Position numbers and translations under genes: made by a program. Positions 1 to 13,804 of a stretch of 64,000 nt of DNA are shown one piece after another (the stretch's first letter is position 1; every line of letters starts with the position of its first letter). Below the pieces are notes generated by a model. The model did not search any database and was not told the origin of the DNA. It saw nothing but the letters and a program-made list of their open reading frames with translations. The DNA is from Linepithema humile (lineage: Eukaryota; Arthropoda; Insecta; Hymenoptera; Formicidae). Where the stretch lies: NCBI RefSeq assembly GCF_040581485.1, contig NC_090133.1, forward strand, positions 1,860,001-1,924,000, written 5' to 3'.

Positions 1-467
1 GACCACTATATGACAATTTTATTAATATGATGCTCAAATAACAAGATGAACTCAATACATTCTTATAAATTCGATGGTGCAGTTTCTTAAAGAAAAATTG
101 ATGTTAAATTAATTTAGTTTTCATTTGGCAAACACAAATTACATATAATTTTAATGATTCTGATTAAAAAATAATTTAGAATAATTAAAACATCTTTAGT
201 CGTGATACTTTGATCAAATCATTCTGTAGAATTATTTTGCACTTTGACTGTAACATATTCAGCACATATCTTACATTAATTGATAAATATAATAATAAAA
301 TCGCATTTGTTACATGTTAAATAATCTGCTTCTAATCTAAAATACAATAAAAATAATTTGTTATGTCCGGTTAACCCCAAAGAGAAAAAAATTATAGCAA
401 ATTGATGTGTTTCATTGCCTTTATTATACTCCTCTCATCACAATGCTTGTTTGCATGTTTGTTTCAG
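1..467 (+). other. Intron upstream of first visible CPSF6 exon
   Basis: AT-rich sequence with no exon-like open frame. It ends in a good splice acceptor (a T-rich tract then CAG at 465-467) directly before the first CPSF6 exon. The CPSF6 start codon is not visible here, so it must lie left of the window. This is read from the splice signal and the missing N-terminus. Confidence 0.7.
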
Positions 468-1362
468 GATGAATTTGCTGGTGATGGTGTTGATCTGTAT
501 GATGACGTGATCGCTGCACCAGCCGGTGGTAATGGCGGTGTCTCCTCTGGAAATACTGGAGATGGTGGTGGTGATACCACATCCCCAAATGAAGAAACCA
601 ATGGAAATACACCTTATCATCAATTGGGCAATAATATACAACCAAATCAAATTGGTAGACGACACCAATTATATGTTGGAAATTTGACATGGGTATATAT
701 ATACATATTTGCAAAGATCTTAATTTTAGTATCTTAAGGGCTTTTTATTTTTCTGTTTTTTTGTGTTCAATATAATTTTTTTTACAAAGTATATAATACA
801 TAAAATATATTATTATGATATATCTACACTTTGTAATAAAAACATAATACATTTTATTTATTTATGCTTATTACATTTTAATGTGACAATAAAAGAATAT
901 TTTATTGTCTAATATTATAAAATAATATAGAAACAAAACGATAAAAAGATAAAATTTTGTCAGGATTTTCTTTATCAGGAAAGCTTTTTAGTACAATCTT
1001 TTATCTTGTTTTGAGGGCAATATTTATATTGAAACTTTCTTACTTTATTTTTTCACATGTATGCTATGTTACTGCTCATTTGAGAATCGCTCAGTACAAT
1101 TAATATTTTCATTTTTAGTGGACTAGTGATCAAGACATTACAGATGTGGTTCAAAGCATCGGTGTGACTGATTTTGTAGAAGTGAAATTTTTTGAGAATC
1201 GCGCTAATGGGCAGTCCAAAGGCTTCTGCGTAATATCTTTGGGTTCCGAACAAAGTATGAGATTATGTATGGACAGACTGCCCAAGAAGGAACTACATGG
1301 TCAGAATCCTGTAGTAACTTATCCCACGAAGCAAGCTTTGAATCAAGTATGTATTATTGTAA

Positions 1363-1402
<40 letters not shown>

Positions 1403-4400
1403 TACGTAAACGTACGAAAGCAGTACGTTTCGATTATCGCGACGATCGGTACACGACGAACTTTTTTTATGTGTTTTCAGTTTGAATCGCAGTGTAAGAC
1501 ACGACCCGCCCCGGCTCCGCAGCAGAGTCAGAGCCAGCGCCCTCATAACCCCCATCAACATCAGCCGCCAATGCCACCTCATCAACAACATCCCCAGCAT
1601 CCTCAACATCCTCAACACTCGCAACAAAATCATGGCCCTAGAATGATGATGGGTCCTCCGCAAGGTGTTAGACCGCAAAGGATGCCGCCTCCCGGAATGG
1701 GTCCTCCAGGTCCCGGGGGTCCGGGTCAGCAAGGACCGCCGCGTATGCACGGCCCACCAATGGGTCCAGGTCCGGGACCACATCACCCATTACCCGGCCA
1801 TCCCAATCAAGGCCCGCCGCCCGGTTATCAGCAAGGACCATGGAATGGTCCGCGACCCAATGGTCCACCCGGGCCGCCTAGAGGACCCAGCGGACCTGGC
1901 GGTCCGCCGCAACAAGGCCCACCTGGACCGGGTCCTGGTCAGCACAGACCACCAGGAATGGTACGTATCGTGAACAAATTTTCTTCCAAATATAATATTG
2001 CTCTTTGCGCAAAATGTATTTTTAACACGTTTTTGTGCCCATTTAGCGTTATACTTAATGCTAAATGTAATTGGATTTGAAATTTATTTGTGACAAAATT
2101 CGGGCGTTCTGAATTTTACACGTGGCACCTTTGGAAGTATAAAAACCTACGAAAAACCTGTGTAAAAAGCAGTCTAGTACATACATTACAATATTCATAT
2201 ATAAAGTTTCAAGTAAATATAGAATATAGATATTATTTTCGAAAGAATGTAATACTAAATATCTGTAACGTTGAAACACATTTACTTGAAAAGAATTACA
2301 CGAAGAAAGTTGTACACAATAGTTCTTGTATCTTCAGTAATCGTTTTAGAAATATGTCGTAGACATTTCCGCAGAATTTATCGCGTAGAGATTCTTAAAC
2401 TGTGCAGATTATTGACACGCAAAGCATTTTGTAAATTATTCTTTTGATAGAAATGATACAAGTGAAACTTGCAAGAAAGATCTATCCAGAAATCTGCACA
2501 GTTTCTAAAAGATCAATCAATGCATGTTTGTTTATTGTGAGTAATCATAGTACAGGCTTAAATATGTTTTGCACTTACATGTCTTACGCGTAAACAGAGT
2601 TGCGCTAGAGACCTTTCAGAAGCCAGTTATCATATGCCACAGGTAACCGATAATGAGGTTTTTTTTTTTTCAATTCTGTTTTCCTTCTTAGAAAATGGAT
2701 CGTCTAGTCGCCTATTTTTTATTATAGTACTTGAATTTATGACCGCTTCAATTTCAGAAATTAAATCTTTCACATAAAAATAACTGGCTATTTATAAAAA
2801 ATAAAATCATTTATAAAAATAAAAATTGAAACGCAACATTAGAAAGAAATATTAATATTCTAAATGCAATTTTTTTTCAAATTTTCATGCAATGTTTTCT
2901 TCAGTTATTATATTAGGCGGGGCTTGTATTATAATTTATTAATACATTGAAAGTTATTAGCATTTGTGGTGCATATCTTATCTACACAAATTTATAATTA
3001 TGGAAATTATCAATAAATAAAATTTAGATTACGTTTTTGGCAATACTATTATATTATGTATGTAACATATATTTGATTGTTACAAAATGCAAAATTTTTA
3101 TACTTGATAATTACAAGTGCCACATTTTTAAAAAAGATTCACGTTATATACTTAGTGTTAATAATTATTTCTTTCTATAATTTTACCAGAATAATTTTAT
3201 AGAATACCTTAATGTAACCTGTCGTCTCTTACATTTTCTATAATTTAAAAATTGCTCATTTATGTTCTCCCGCGAGGTCGCGAAACTAGATAATGATTAT
3301 CTGTGTAATTATGATGGAGTGAAATAGAACCTTCGTCTGTCTTCATTCAGCAATTTCATGGTGGTCCACCCGGACCGCCCGGCCAGGGACCTCCACGCGG
3401 CCCACCCGGTCACCCCGGTGGCCCTCCCGGAGATCCGCGAGGAGCGCAACCTCGTCCTGAGTGGAACAGGCCTCCAGGTTTGTGCGCGACTTTTGTTACA
3501 CCTCCCGTGACCTTCGTTTACCTTTGAAAAATCTCACGTTTACATCACAAGACTTTTAAGATTTATTAGTTTTCTCTGAAACATCTTGGACTCGAATGCT
3601 TTTATAGTACTTTCTCAATATGCATGATCAAGTAAATAAAAGCAACGAAGACGATGGCAAAAAAAAAAAAAAACCTCGTGAACGACAGCACACAACCCAA
3701 GTAGTGGTAGTGTACTATTCTCAATAGTATTACTGATGAGACTGTTCAATATGTGCATAGGAATGCATCATGGGCCTCAGGGACCACCAGGTTTCCCTCA
3801 ACATCAACATATGCAAGGGCCGCAGCCTGGCCAAGGCCCACCACAGAGAGGACCTCCTCCAGGTTCTATGGGTGGTGAGAGACTTAGAATGCTCGTTCAA
3901 TGTTGCAAACTTTTCATTAGGCAATCGTTTGCTAAGCTAGATGAAATGCATGATATTGAGGGAAATTGATCTGGCAGAAGCATTAAGGTGCAAGGTGTTT
4001 CAAAGGATCATTTTTTCATATACTAAAATGAGCGAGAAAATGCGCGGCTATTTATCGAACTCTTTCTCATTGATAATCACCACGATATTGTCAGCGTGAT
4101 TATTGCACCATATTTATGCGTCAGACGTGAATGAATTTTGCCGAACACCGCCATACTGCAAATTAAAGATACAATTCGAATTCGATATGGAAAATCTAAT
4201 GTCCCATTTTTTCACTTCTTTCGCAACGTAAACTTGCAACTTAAAGGAAAAGTCCCCCAAACGGAGATTGAAAAAAAGAAATACTGAAAATTGTTTTTGG
4301 TGATTATCATACCTAAAACCTAACCTAAAAGTAATAGTTCTTTTAACTGGTGTGCTATAAATCTCCTCTTTGAATCAAGATTAATCGAGTGTATTGTTAG

Positions 4401-7400
4401 GTCCAGGAGGCCCTCCTCCAGGACACGGTGGACCACCTCAAGGACCTCCACAAGGACCGCCAGGTGGTCCGGCACCTCATGTCAATCCTGCATTCTTTCC
4501 TCAAGGACCACCTCATCAACATCCAGGGCAACATCCACCTGGTCCTCCCGGTCCACCACACGGTCCACCTCACGGACCTCCGCATGGTCCGCCCCATGGT
4601 CCACCTCACGGACCTCCGCACGGCCAGCCGCACGGACCACCGCACGTACCGCCACACGGTTACGGACCACCGAGTGCACAAGTATTATATTGCTTAGATC
4701 AATATTGAATTTTTCTTTAATGTCTGTATTAAGTTTGGAAGGCCATTGTTTGATAGCATCTGGAATAGTTCTCTTGCAAACTAGTCTCTGTCTGTTTGTC
4801 GAACAAAAGTAACATTAATTATTCAAATATGTTACAATTAATGTCATTCAATTGTATAACTAAACGATGCAATTATAATTACGCTTGCGAGTATAATGCG
4901 ATATAATTCTGAATAAATTCAACGCTCGCGTTATTATTTCACCATCGTGAAAACTTGGCATCCTATGAAAAGGAACGATTTTATGAATTTTGTTGTAAAG
5001 TCTATTTGAGAGTATACATAAGTATTGTCTATTCAACACGACCGTTTTGCGTTAGGCACCTTACGGAGCACCCGGACCTGATCACCGTCCAGAGGGTCCT
5101 CCTCCGCTCTCCGAGCAAGAATTCGAAGAGATAATGGGCCGTAACCGAACAGTATCGTCATCCGCAATTGCACGAGCAGTATCCGATGCCGCGGCGGGTG
5201 AATACGCTAGTGCCATAGAGACTTTGGTTACCGCCATCTCACTAATAAAACAGTCCAAAGTTGCCGCAGATGATAGATGCAAGATTCTCATTAGTTCTCT
5301 GCAGGACACTTTACGTGGCGTTGAAACTAAGAGCTACGGTTCTGGACGCAGAGGTGAGTTTCTATGCGAATCTGTGTTAAATTGAATTAATCGTACAAAA
5401 TCGAATAATCCCCCTTAAGTTCTAAAGACAAAATATTGAGTTGCAAAAATCTGTGAATTTGTTTTCCAACATATTTTCTCCTAAGATTCTGCATCAGTGC
5501 CTTTCACGCGATGAATTTTCTTGCAGAGCGTTCACGTTCGCGCGACAGAGAGCGCAGCCACAGAAGACGACGCGAACGGTCCAGAAGTCGGGACCGCGAG
5601 TACCGTGAGCGTAGCAGGGACCGGGATCGAGAGCGCGACCGTGAGCGCGACCGTGAGAGAGAGAGAGATCGCGATAGAGACCGGGAGCGTTATTACAGCG
5701 AACCATATCCGAGAGAGCGATCACGCAGCAGAGAAAGAGAACGCGAACGTGAAAGAGATCGTGAATATAGAGAGCGAAGCAGAGAAGAAAGGTAAGCCAT
5801 ATGATCTCACCAGACTACTCTCTTAATTGCATTCGATCTTAGTGTGCGTCTGAGTAAAAGAAGGAATTTTGAGGGAAACTCTCTTGTTCAGGAAACTCTG
5901 AATGATTAGGAAAGAAATAGAAATGGATCATTTATATTGATGTGTTAGTAAAGAGTATTTCATGTATTTGAGAGACATTGATTCCAATAGCAAATACGAA
6001 TAGAAATGGCGTATATTTACTATATAACACACATAGAGTGTGCAGAGTGAAAGGATTACAACTAAGTTTCCGTCTCGATATCCATATTTTTTTCTCGCAC
6101 ACGATACGGAATCCCTATTTGATGAATTTTCCGTTTATCAAAGATTATCCATAAAGCACAAACAGATGCATGTGATAATTTTGCCAGTCAACATTTTGAT
6201 ATGTAGAAGCAGGAGTATATGAATCCATCATTCATATTGTCAATGCGAAATTTCCACATCATGTTGGTGTCGCGATTGACAGTTTAACAGCATAAAAGAA
6301 TCTCTTGGCATTACTTTCATCAAACATGAAATAATGTTCTGAAAAAATAAACATAGCCGAGAACAAGAGATCAGTATCCATAAAGCAGATATGATAATTT
6401 GCCAATCAATATTTTGATATATAGAAGCAGGAGTAAATGGAAGCGCTTTTTTTATTACCTCAATCAAATGAATCATCACTGTTACTTTAGACTTTTATCA
6501 TACCTCCATTCATACTGATTGCGCAATGGTCACAAAAAGTCTAGCTTTATTTTGCAAAGTAACGCAACATTTGTGACAGATTTATGGATCATAAGGGAAA
6601 TTAATCTCTCTTTAATTAGAAAATCGTGTTAGTGATATCATTGCCAGTTCCTCTGATAACACATTCTGGCAGTACAATCTTTTCTCATATGTATTTACGG
6701 TCGAGCATTTTTTAATCATTCATCAGTGTATAAGTTCTCATTGTATAGCATATTTTTCGTATACGATAGTTCGTATCGATAGTTCCTACATCGACGACAT
6801 GTTAGATAATGTGTGTTCAAAAGCTAGTATCCTGAATTAATTATGTATTCGTAAAAAAAAAAAAAAATCGTATTATTGACCGTCTGCTATGAAGTATGCT
6901 TTGAAATATGGCAACATAAAGAATACAAATCGCATTGTTTCTTAAGGGAAACAAATTAAGCGCATAAATTATTAATATAAAATAAAAATTAATATTTTTG
7001 CTTTATTATAGATAATTTTTATCACTATTCCTTTATGAGATGCCATATTTTAAATATACTCGCGCGAATAAACGCAATAAAAATGGGTAATAGCTTTTAA
7101 AAAAAAATATTACACTGTAATAAGATATTATACTAATACACGGATCGGAACAAGAAAAAAGATTTTTGTACTATCTCAATTTATTTATGACTCGCTACGC
7201 TCTCGCATGAATTCACGTTGTGCAAAAAATTGTACCCTTTTTTTTTTGTTTCTTCGCGTATATGCAGGCCAGTCATCACTTTTTTTTTATAAGCACATGT
7301 GGGTCAAGCCAGATGCAAAATTACACAGTACAAAATTCGGTTACTTATGACGATTTATGATTTCTTATTTATTTGTCATAATTTAATTTTAAGACTAACG

Positions 7401-8974
7401 AATATATTGTAAATATCTATATAATCTTTTGAAACGTCTCACTATATATTTTGTACAATTTCGGTGAACAATGACGAAAAATAATTAGTGGATAAAGTGA
7501 ACAAAGGTATATCTTGTCAAGCAAAAATGCAATGCGCAATAAAGGTAATCGATATATATTTTAACGACTAATCTTTTTGACTCGCGCTCATGCTGTTCTA
7601 AAATTTGTATTATAGTGAAAAACACAAGACCCTGTAATCATGCGCGCAAACTTTCAATTAGAATTATAATTATATGAAGAAAAAAAAATTAAAACACAAA
7701 TTAAAAATATTTCAATGTGTTACTCAATCTTTATTGCACACTGTTTTATTTCTCTTTACATGGTTGTTTTCGATATATATATTTGGTGCCAAAGTTAAAT
7801 CATAACGTTTTCGTCGTAAATCGTCGTGAATTATTCTCGAATCGTTCACAATCGATTTCAATTGATGTAAAATATTCACTAATTTGTACGTGTGTGTGTG
7901 TGTTAAATTTTTATTTCATGAATTGTCACATTAAGAATTACCTTGTATAATACGTCTAATAATTTTGACATTGTACGTGATTACTTTATAATTATAAAAG
8001 TAGCTTAAGCCTCTTGAAAAAATCTATCCTGTTGATATTGGAAATAGCGGGGATCCGAGTCATCGTCCCTTTTAGGCTAATCTTTGCTTTTAATGAAATG
8101 TACTAAGTCTGGTTAATGGTACACGAATCGTCATAACAGAATATCCATTTTCCATTAGTACAACACGTCAATCAGCCAGGCCAAGAGTAAAAGAAGAACC
8201 GCCAGAGACGGCACCCGTCTCGTCTTCCAAGGCGTCTAGGTAATTGACTTTTCTTAACTACACACAATGAATGCATGTAGACTTAAATAAAAGCTAAAGT
8301 AAACGATAAAGCAAAACGATAGAAAGTCGTCCCTTGTACAGATAAATCCATGTCGATTCCTTTCATCTTTTATTTTAAATATCGAGAAAAAAGAATTATA
8401 TATAGGATAATCAAGTGAGAAAGAAATAAAATAACGATTAAGATAATTGAAAAAGCAAAAAATTGCTTTATAAATAGATCTTTTGTTGCTAAATTTGTGT
8501 AGAAAAAGATCAGAAAATACATATACATATACATATATATATATATATAATTATGTCTTTGAATTCTTATTGCGTACTGATTATATTGACGAAAAATATA
8601 TTCAACAGTAATGTCGTTAAAAGAGACAAAGAGAGGCAAAGAGACAAAGAGAGCGATATATACCCCATGTACGTTCTTTTATATTTACATACCTAAGTAA
8701 GAGATTAACATTAAAGTAAAGTGGACTCATAGTTATGTAACAAAGTATTACAAAAAAAAAAAAACAACATTAAAGTAAGATAATTGGCTGACGTGACTTG
8801 TGTAGGTATTATGACGATCGCTACAGAGAGCGTGAGCGAGAGCGAGATCGAGAACGAGAGTCAAGCCGACGGCCGTCCGAGCGGGAACGAGAACCGGAAC
8901 GAGAACGTGAACGGGAACGGGAACGGGATCGTCGAGACGAACGAGGAGACTCCTCGCATCGCTCAAGACACTAA
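468..8974 (+). CDS. CPSF6: Cleavage and polyadenylation specificity factor subunit 6 (5' partial)
   Basis: Large subunit of cleavage factor Im. In the nucleus it pairs with NUDT21/CPSF5 on UGUA sites and sets poly(A) site choice. Exons: 468-692, 1119-1346, 1481-1960, 3351-3477, 3761-3874, 4401-4681, 5056-5353, 5527-5791, 8159-8239, 8806-8974. They join in one frame to 755 residues, with the N-terminus off the left edge. Visible parts in order: an acidic Gly-rich start; one RRM at about residues 68-146 (LYVGNLTWW, then [14 protein letters not shown]); a very long Pro/Gly/His/Gln region over four exons, including PHGPP repeats at 4551-4660; the conserved block starting [10 protein letters not shown] in exon 5056-5353; and an RS-like Arg/Asp/Glu tail in the last three exons. 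The RRM, EFEEIM block and RS-like tail match the family clearly. The human protein is 551 residues, so the Pro/Gly region is expanded here. A poly-A run of about 30 bases lies in the intron at 1366-1398. Large introns at 1961-3350 and 5792-8158 hold no other exon I can support. Confidence 0.93.
6147..6441. repeat. Diverged direct repeat in a CPSF6 intron
   Basis: Two copies of a segment of about 65 bp lie at roughly 6147-6214 and 6376-6441. Both read ATCCATAAAGCA, then GATAATTTTGCCA or GATAATTTGCCA, then TTTTGATAT and AGAAGCAGGAGTA, with scattered substitutions. They sit in the 2.4 kb intron before exon 8159-8239. No coding potential is seen. It looks like an old tandem duplication with a unit near 230 bp. 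Confidence 0.6.
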
Positions 8975-9070
8975 AATGAAAGAGAAGGAAAATACAATTA
9001 TGTACACATATAGTGCATATGTATATGCAGAAACATAGATATATGTATTCGTGTAGTACTATCATATTAA

Positions 9071-9543
9071 TCTATTCTCGAAACAAATGGATATTCCCAT
9101 AATCGTAATACGGTTACACAAATATGCGTGTATACGTAGTGTATTATCATATTAATATATATATGTGTGTGTGATGAGAGAACTAAAGAAGGGAGAGAAA
9201 GAAACAAAAAGATACAATTGTTTGGGATATTTTTTTTTCACTTCGGATTTGCTTATTAGAGAGAAGATAAGAATATTCACGATGTATGTTTAAGAGGGTT
9301 CTCACGAATTTTTTTTTTTTTTTTTCTTTTGCTGCGCGTTGTCAAATTCTCCGCTGTTTTATATGCGTGTAAAACATTACTAGTGGATATAATATTTTAA
9401 GAACTTAACTTAAGGGTCAAGGATCACAGTGGTGAATTGTACTGCTCAATTATTGAGATTCTGTGTGAAATATAGTACAGTTTTATAGATCGTATATTTA
9501 TATAACCGTATTACGATTAATATTCACTTATTTCGAGAATCGA
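9071..9543. repeat. Imperfect inverted repeat in CPSF6 3' UTR region
   Basis: The left arm (9071-about 9131) pairs with the right arm (about 9483-9543). The best shared core is AATCGTAATACGGTTA on the left, matching the complement of TAACCGTATTACGATT on the right. ATTCTCGAAA matches at the outer ends. About 350 bp lie between the arms, including a T-rich run at 9309-9325. It has the form of a small foldback or MITE-like insertion. Target-site duplications were not identified. Confidence 0.55.
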
Positions 9544-10022
9544 TTCGCAAAGCAAATGGTTATCGCGTACGATATGAAAGAAGATAAGAAGAGAAGAAGG
9601 GACATTTTGATGCAAAATTGCACAAAATTACGATACACAATCGGAAAGAAGCAGGAAGGAGAACAAAGTGCAAGAGCAAGAGCGTACGCTCGGAGAGACG
9701 GAAGGAAGAGCGAAGACATCTGCGTGAGGAACCATCGACTTCTGCATAGACGATGCAAGATTGTATCTTAATATAATACATATATATGCTTTGAAAAATA
9801 TAAATACTAAACATGTCTTTACTTTATTCATCTGTACACACAAATTCCTGACAACAACAAAAAGAAGTAATATTTTTGTTTCTGCGATTTTATGAAACTC
9901 GTGCTCGCTAGTTGAGTTTTTCGAAAAGCTGAACCACCATGTATAAATAGGAGGTAATCTTCTGACATCGTCGAGGTTTCAATGATAGAACTTTTGTCTA
10001 TATTGATATATTTTGGGGAAAA

Positions 10023-10028
10023 AATAAA
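10023..10028 (+). terminator. CPSF6: Candidate CPSF6 poly(A) signal
   Basis: AATAAA about 1.05 kb past the CPSF6 stop, followed within 15 bases by a T-rich stretch. Other weaker signals lie nearby, so the real end could differ. Confidence 0.35.
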
Positions 10029-11851
10029 GACATTTTTTATTGTGAAATAAAATGAATTTTAGGCAATTATACACGGTTCGCTTTTCGAAAGAAATGAGAG
10101 TATCGAGGAGTACATTTTATAAGAAGTTGGGAATAAATGCGTTAAACAACACGTTTGTGAGAAAAATGGTTGTACAGATTATTATCATAACATGTATTTT
10201 TTAGAAAAAAAAAATTTACAGCATACTATATGACGTATTAATAATAGGATCTTTGTAATATTGTTTAATAATAAGCTATAATTATAATATATTGTGAAAT
10301 CGTCTCACAAAGCATCATGTAACGCAATTATTCCTATACACGAAACCAACAAACTCCTGACTTTTTGTGTTGTAAGTTGTAAGACTAAGTTAAAAGATGC
10401 ATGAAACTTCCGTTCACATATTTTGATATGCTATTCAAACTATATAATCAATGATTATTTATATCATTGATTATTGACCATGCAAATAGTAATAAGAAAA
10501 ACAAAAGCTGATACATGAGATAGTCAAATTGTTCACCTAATATTAATGTAAGATAGCGGCGATGTCGATGTAAGATACCGACATATCGAACGCAACGTGA
10601 GTTGCGAGTCCCATTATTATAAATTAGTGAAATTAACAATTTGGCTATGAAGTTAATCGACTATCAGCAATATATATTAACATTTTGCATAACAGAGTTT
10701 TTCTCTTATTATTATTTTTTGAACATATTCAAGCCTCCGCAAAATGACTTTGAAATGCAAATTGTTAGTATTTTTGTTCACACCGTACGCATTCCATTTT
10801 TAAGAACGAAATATTTATTTTTGCAAAATATAATTAGATCGACCACATTCAAGTGAAATTCTGCTAAAATTGATATAATTCCGAAGTATACTCTTGTAAA
10901 TCTTAAGAGATAAGAACACAATGAAAGCAAGAAGAGTAAGGATCAAGTATCCGATCAGAATGAAAGATGTTCGAAAAAGTTTATTTTTTTCTATCTGATT
11001 TAATCCGAAATATTAGTACGTGATATAAAAGCTGTTTGTGATTTATATATAATTTAATTAATAGTACGTACATTCGAATCATTTTCCGAACAATATCTTT
11101 TTAATCTTGTGCTCAATTAGTTTTAATGTAACTTTGTAAGAGGATGGAATTTCATTTCCTTTTCGATTTTCTCAAAACAAAGGAGAAACGCATTTTAACA
11201 GATATACGCGCGTATATTTTCAACAGCAGAATGTCGTACAGGCATTCCTGCCTTCTATGTTATAAATTACAAAAGTTGTAATGTTACACTGTAATATTGA
11301 TGATCAGAATTCTATGCTGGAATTTCTTGTTGATCGATTAATATTGAATTAATCGATATACGATTCAGGATGATGATAATACGTTTAACATTACAGTTTA
11401 TTGCTCACAAGCGCTTAAAAGGATTCTCTCCTTTAAGACAGATTATTTCTGCATGAATTATACGCAACGTTTTAATTTTATTTATGTTAAAATACCCGAT
11501 GCACACAAGGAATGAATCTCTCAACTGTTATGCAATTGACGTATTTTTAAGTCTCATCGAACGCATATAAATTCCAAGACTTCTTAAATATCCGCTCATA
11601 TTGCTCGTAAACGAAACTTAAACAAAAATCATTTCACATAAATTGCATATTCAGTATAATTTTATATAAAGAATAGCGCTGTAACATTTTTTTTCGAGTT
11701 TGCGAAAATGCGATTATTTACACACATCAGATTTGATTCTCAAAACCTTAGAAATTTTTCAATTGAGAATTAACTGCGCTATGTGTAAAATATGTAATTG
11801 TAATATAATTTTTATTCGTGTTTAATGTTATTACGTGCGACACCGGCATGC

Positions 11852-13804
11852 TATATAAATGCCATTTAAAGCAAAATACACAACTGCTTGCTGTCCTTTC
11901 AGTTGAACGTCGGTGAACGACGTAGTTTTTGATAGATCGTTATTGAATTTGTAATATTGAATTTTAAAGTGCGATAATCTTTTGATAGAATTTTAGGATA
12001 TCTGAATTCACGACAAAGCGTTTAGATAACAAATATATAACAGAGCCGTTCTCATCAAACAATATCATTGCAAGCTCTAATGAAACTCTTTTATGAAACA
12101 TCGTTGCAGAACGGCATCACACAATTTATATGATATAAATATTTTACAATTATCAATCTTTCGAGAAACATATGAAACCGCGTACAATATATCTATCAGA
12201 ATCAATTTGTTTGTTTTGATGAGAAGCAGGTGACAGGTAGACGTAATATATAATACTGCCATAATGGATATGCCATGTATTTTTAATAATCAATTCTATC
12301 TATATTCAAATTATAATTCTACTGTTGATGTTTTGTGCGTGGTTTTATGCGATCTAGCTAGTCTCTGCAGCCGTCTGCATATAGTTTATTTTTCTACGCA
12401 TATTTATCAGTTCTCGCTCTCTCGAACTTTATTTGCCAAGTGCACATCGATTTACGATATCTCATCTCAGGTGAGGTGTTGCTCATCCAACAGACTAGAA
12501 AAAAAAAAAAAAACCGCAACCATTCCGTCAACTACTACTATAAGTCACCGTGATTGCGATTATTTGTCATACTTTTGATTTCACGTAGCATTTTATTTGC
12601 GTAATATTAGTCGCTCTCATTTGAGAGAAAAGAGAGAAAGACACGAATGAGGTTGCCTGGGAGAAATATGTATGGACGTATAATGGGTAAGTGTAACACA
12701 GAATGCAACTCTCTATTTATTTATACTTAATTTTAAGCGTATTATTTTGCGTAACAATATGAACGAACATATATGCACCTTTTCCGTGAAAGATAGATTT
12801 CTATTTGATGTCTTTCATGATATTTTCTCTAAAGCAAAAGACGATATATTTATTTGTAAACCATTCAATGTACAATTATAACTCGATATTTTTGCAAGTT
12901 ATGTTAATACGTTGTGTCCGCTGTGCATCTATAAATTGTACAGTGATGCGTTTATTTCGGCCGTCATATCTGATATATGCAAATTGCTGCTGTTAAAATA
13001 TTTTGCAAATTACCGAAACGACTGCGCAGTGGCGAGCAACGTGTTAAGATTGTAAACTGCTTCCTCTTTGTATATAATTCGATCTCACTGTAATTTTATT
13101 TTAGCAAATTACTATCATGAGAAAATGTGTCGATACTGTATTATGGTATATTTTGTATAGTACAACGTATACATTTTCTCTATTGCCAATATTCAAAGCA
13201 CACTACCTCATTTAATGCAAACTCCAATTCATGCAAAATTAGTGCTCGATTAATGGCAATTTACTCATATCTTTAGAATGCCAAAAGTATGTTGAACATT
13301 GCGATCTCAATTACAACATGGAAGCATAAAATCAACTATATATATATATATCGAACAGAAAATCTTTCGCTTCCAGATTGTATTGTGAAACTTATTGAAA
13401 ACGTAGAGATAATTCGCAATTCTCTCTTCATCGATGTGCAAAGATAGTAGCTTGAATTGAATACAAGTTTTGCAATGAGTCATGCATGTCATGGTACTTT
13501 TATTAAAACAAAAAAAAAAGGAAAAAGACGAAGTATCTATTTGTGAACGATTCAATGTATAGTCATAATTCAACACTTTGCTCAAAAATTCGTAAAGCTG
13601 TAAAAGCTAAAACTGTATATTGCTCCAGCCAAAAGCTATATATAAGGATAAATTGCTAGAGAGAAGAGGATATATATATGTGTATGCCAAAAACACTTTC
13701 TCAGTATTTGTGTCTGCTGACTTTTTACTATTTTTTTATAATTATATACAACAGGATTTTATAGATAAATTATGTACAAAGCGCTTAGAGACTATATAAC
13801 AAAG
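11852..13804 (+). repeat. Two diverged repeat units, each with an upstream TATA-like box
   Basis: Unit A has TATATAAA at 11852-11859 and a conserved tract at 11982-12044. Unit B has TATATATAA at 13637-13645 and the matching tract at 13752-13804. The shared tract reads GATTTTA or ATTTTAGGATA, then ACAAAGCG, TTAGA and ATATAACA. The spacing from TATA to tract is similar (about 130 and 115 bp). A second pair of copies lies at about 12829-12890 and 13516-13583 (AAAAGACGA, TATTTGT, ATTCAATGTA). I see no convincing protein in either unit. They may be paralogous non-coding transcripts or simply an old duplication. Confidence 0.4.

Noticed and set aside
1265..2080. 271-codon ORF across the poly-A run
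   Set aside because: It spans the CPSF6 intron at 1347-1480. The part that looks like protein is the CPSF6 exon 1481-1960.
12264..12578. 104-codon + strand ORF starting MDMPC
   Set aside because: It is AT-rich with no domain, and its last part runs through a poly-A tract. Coding status is not supported.
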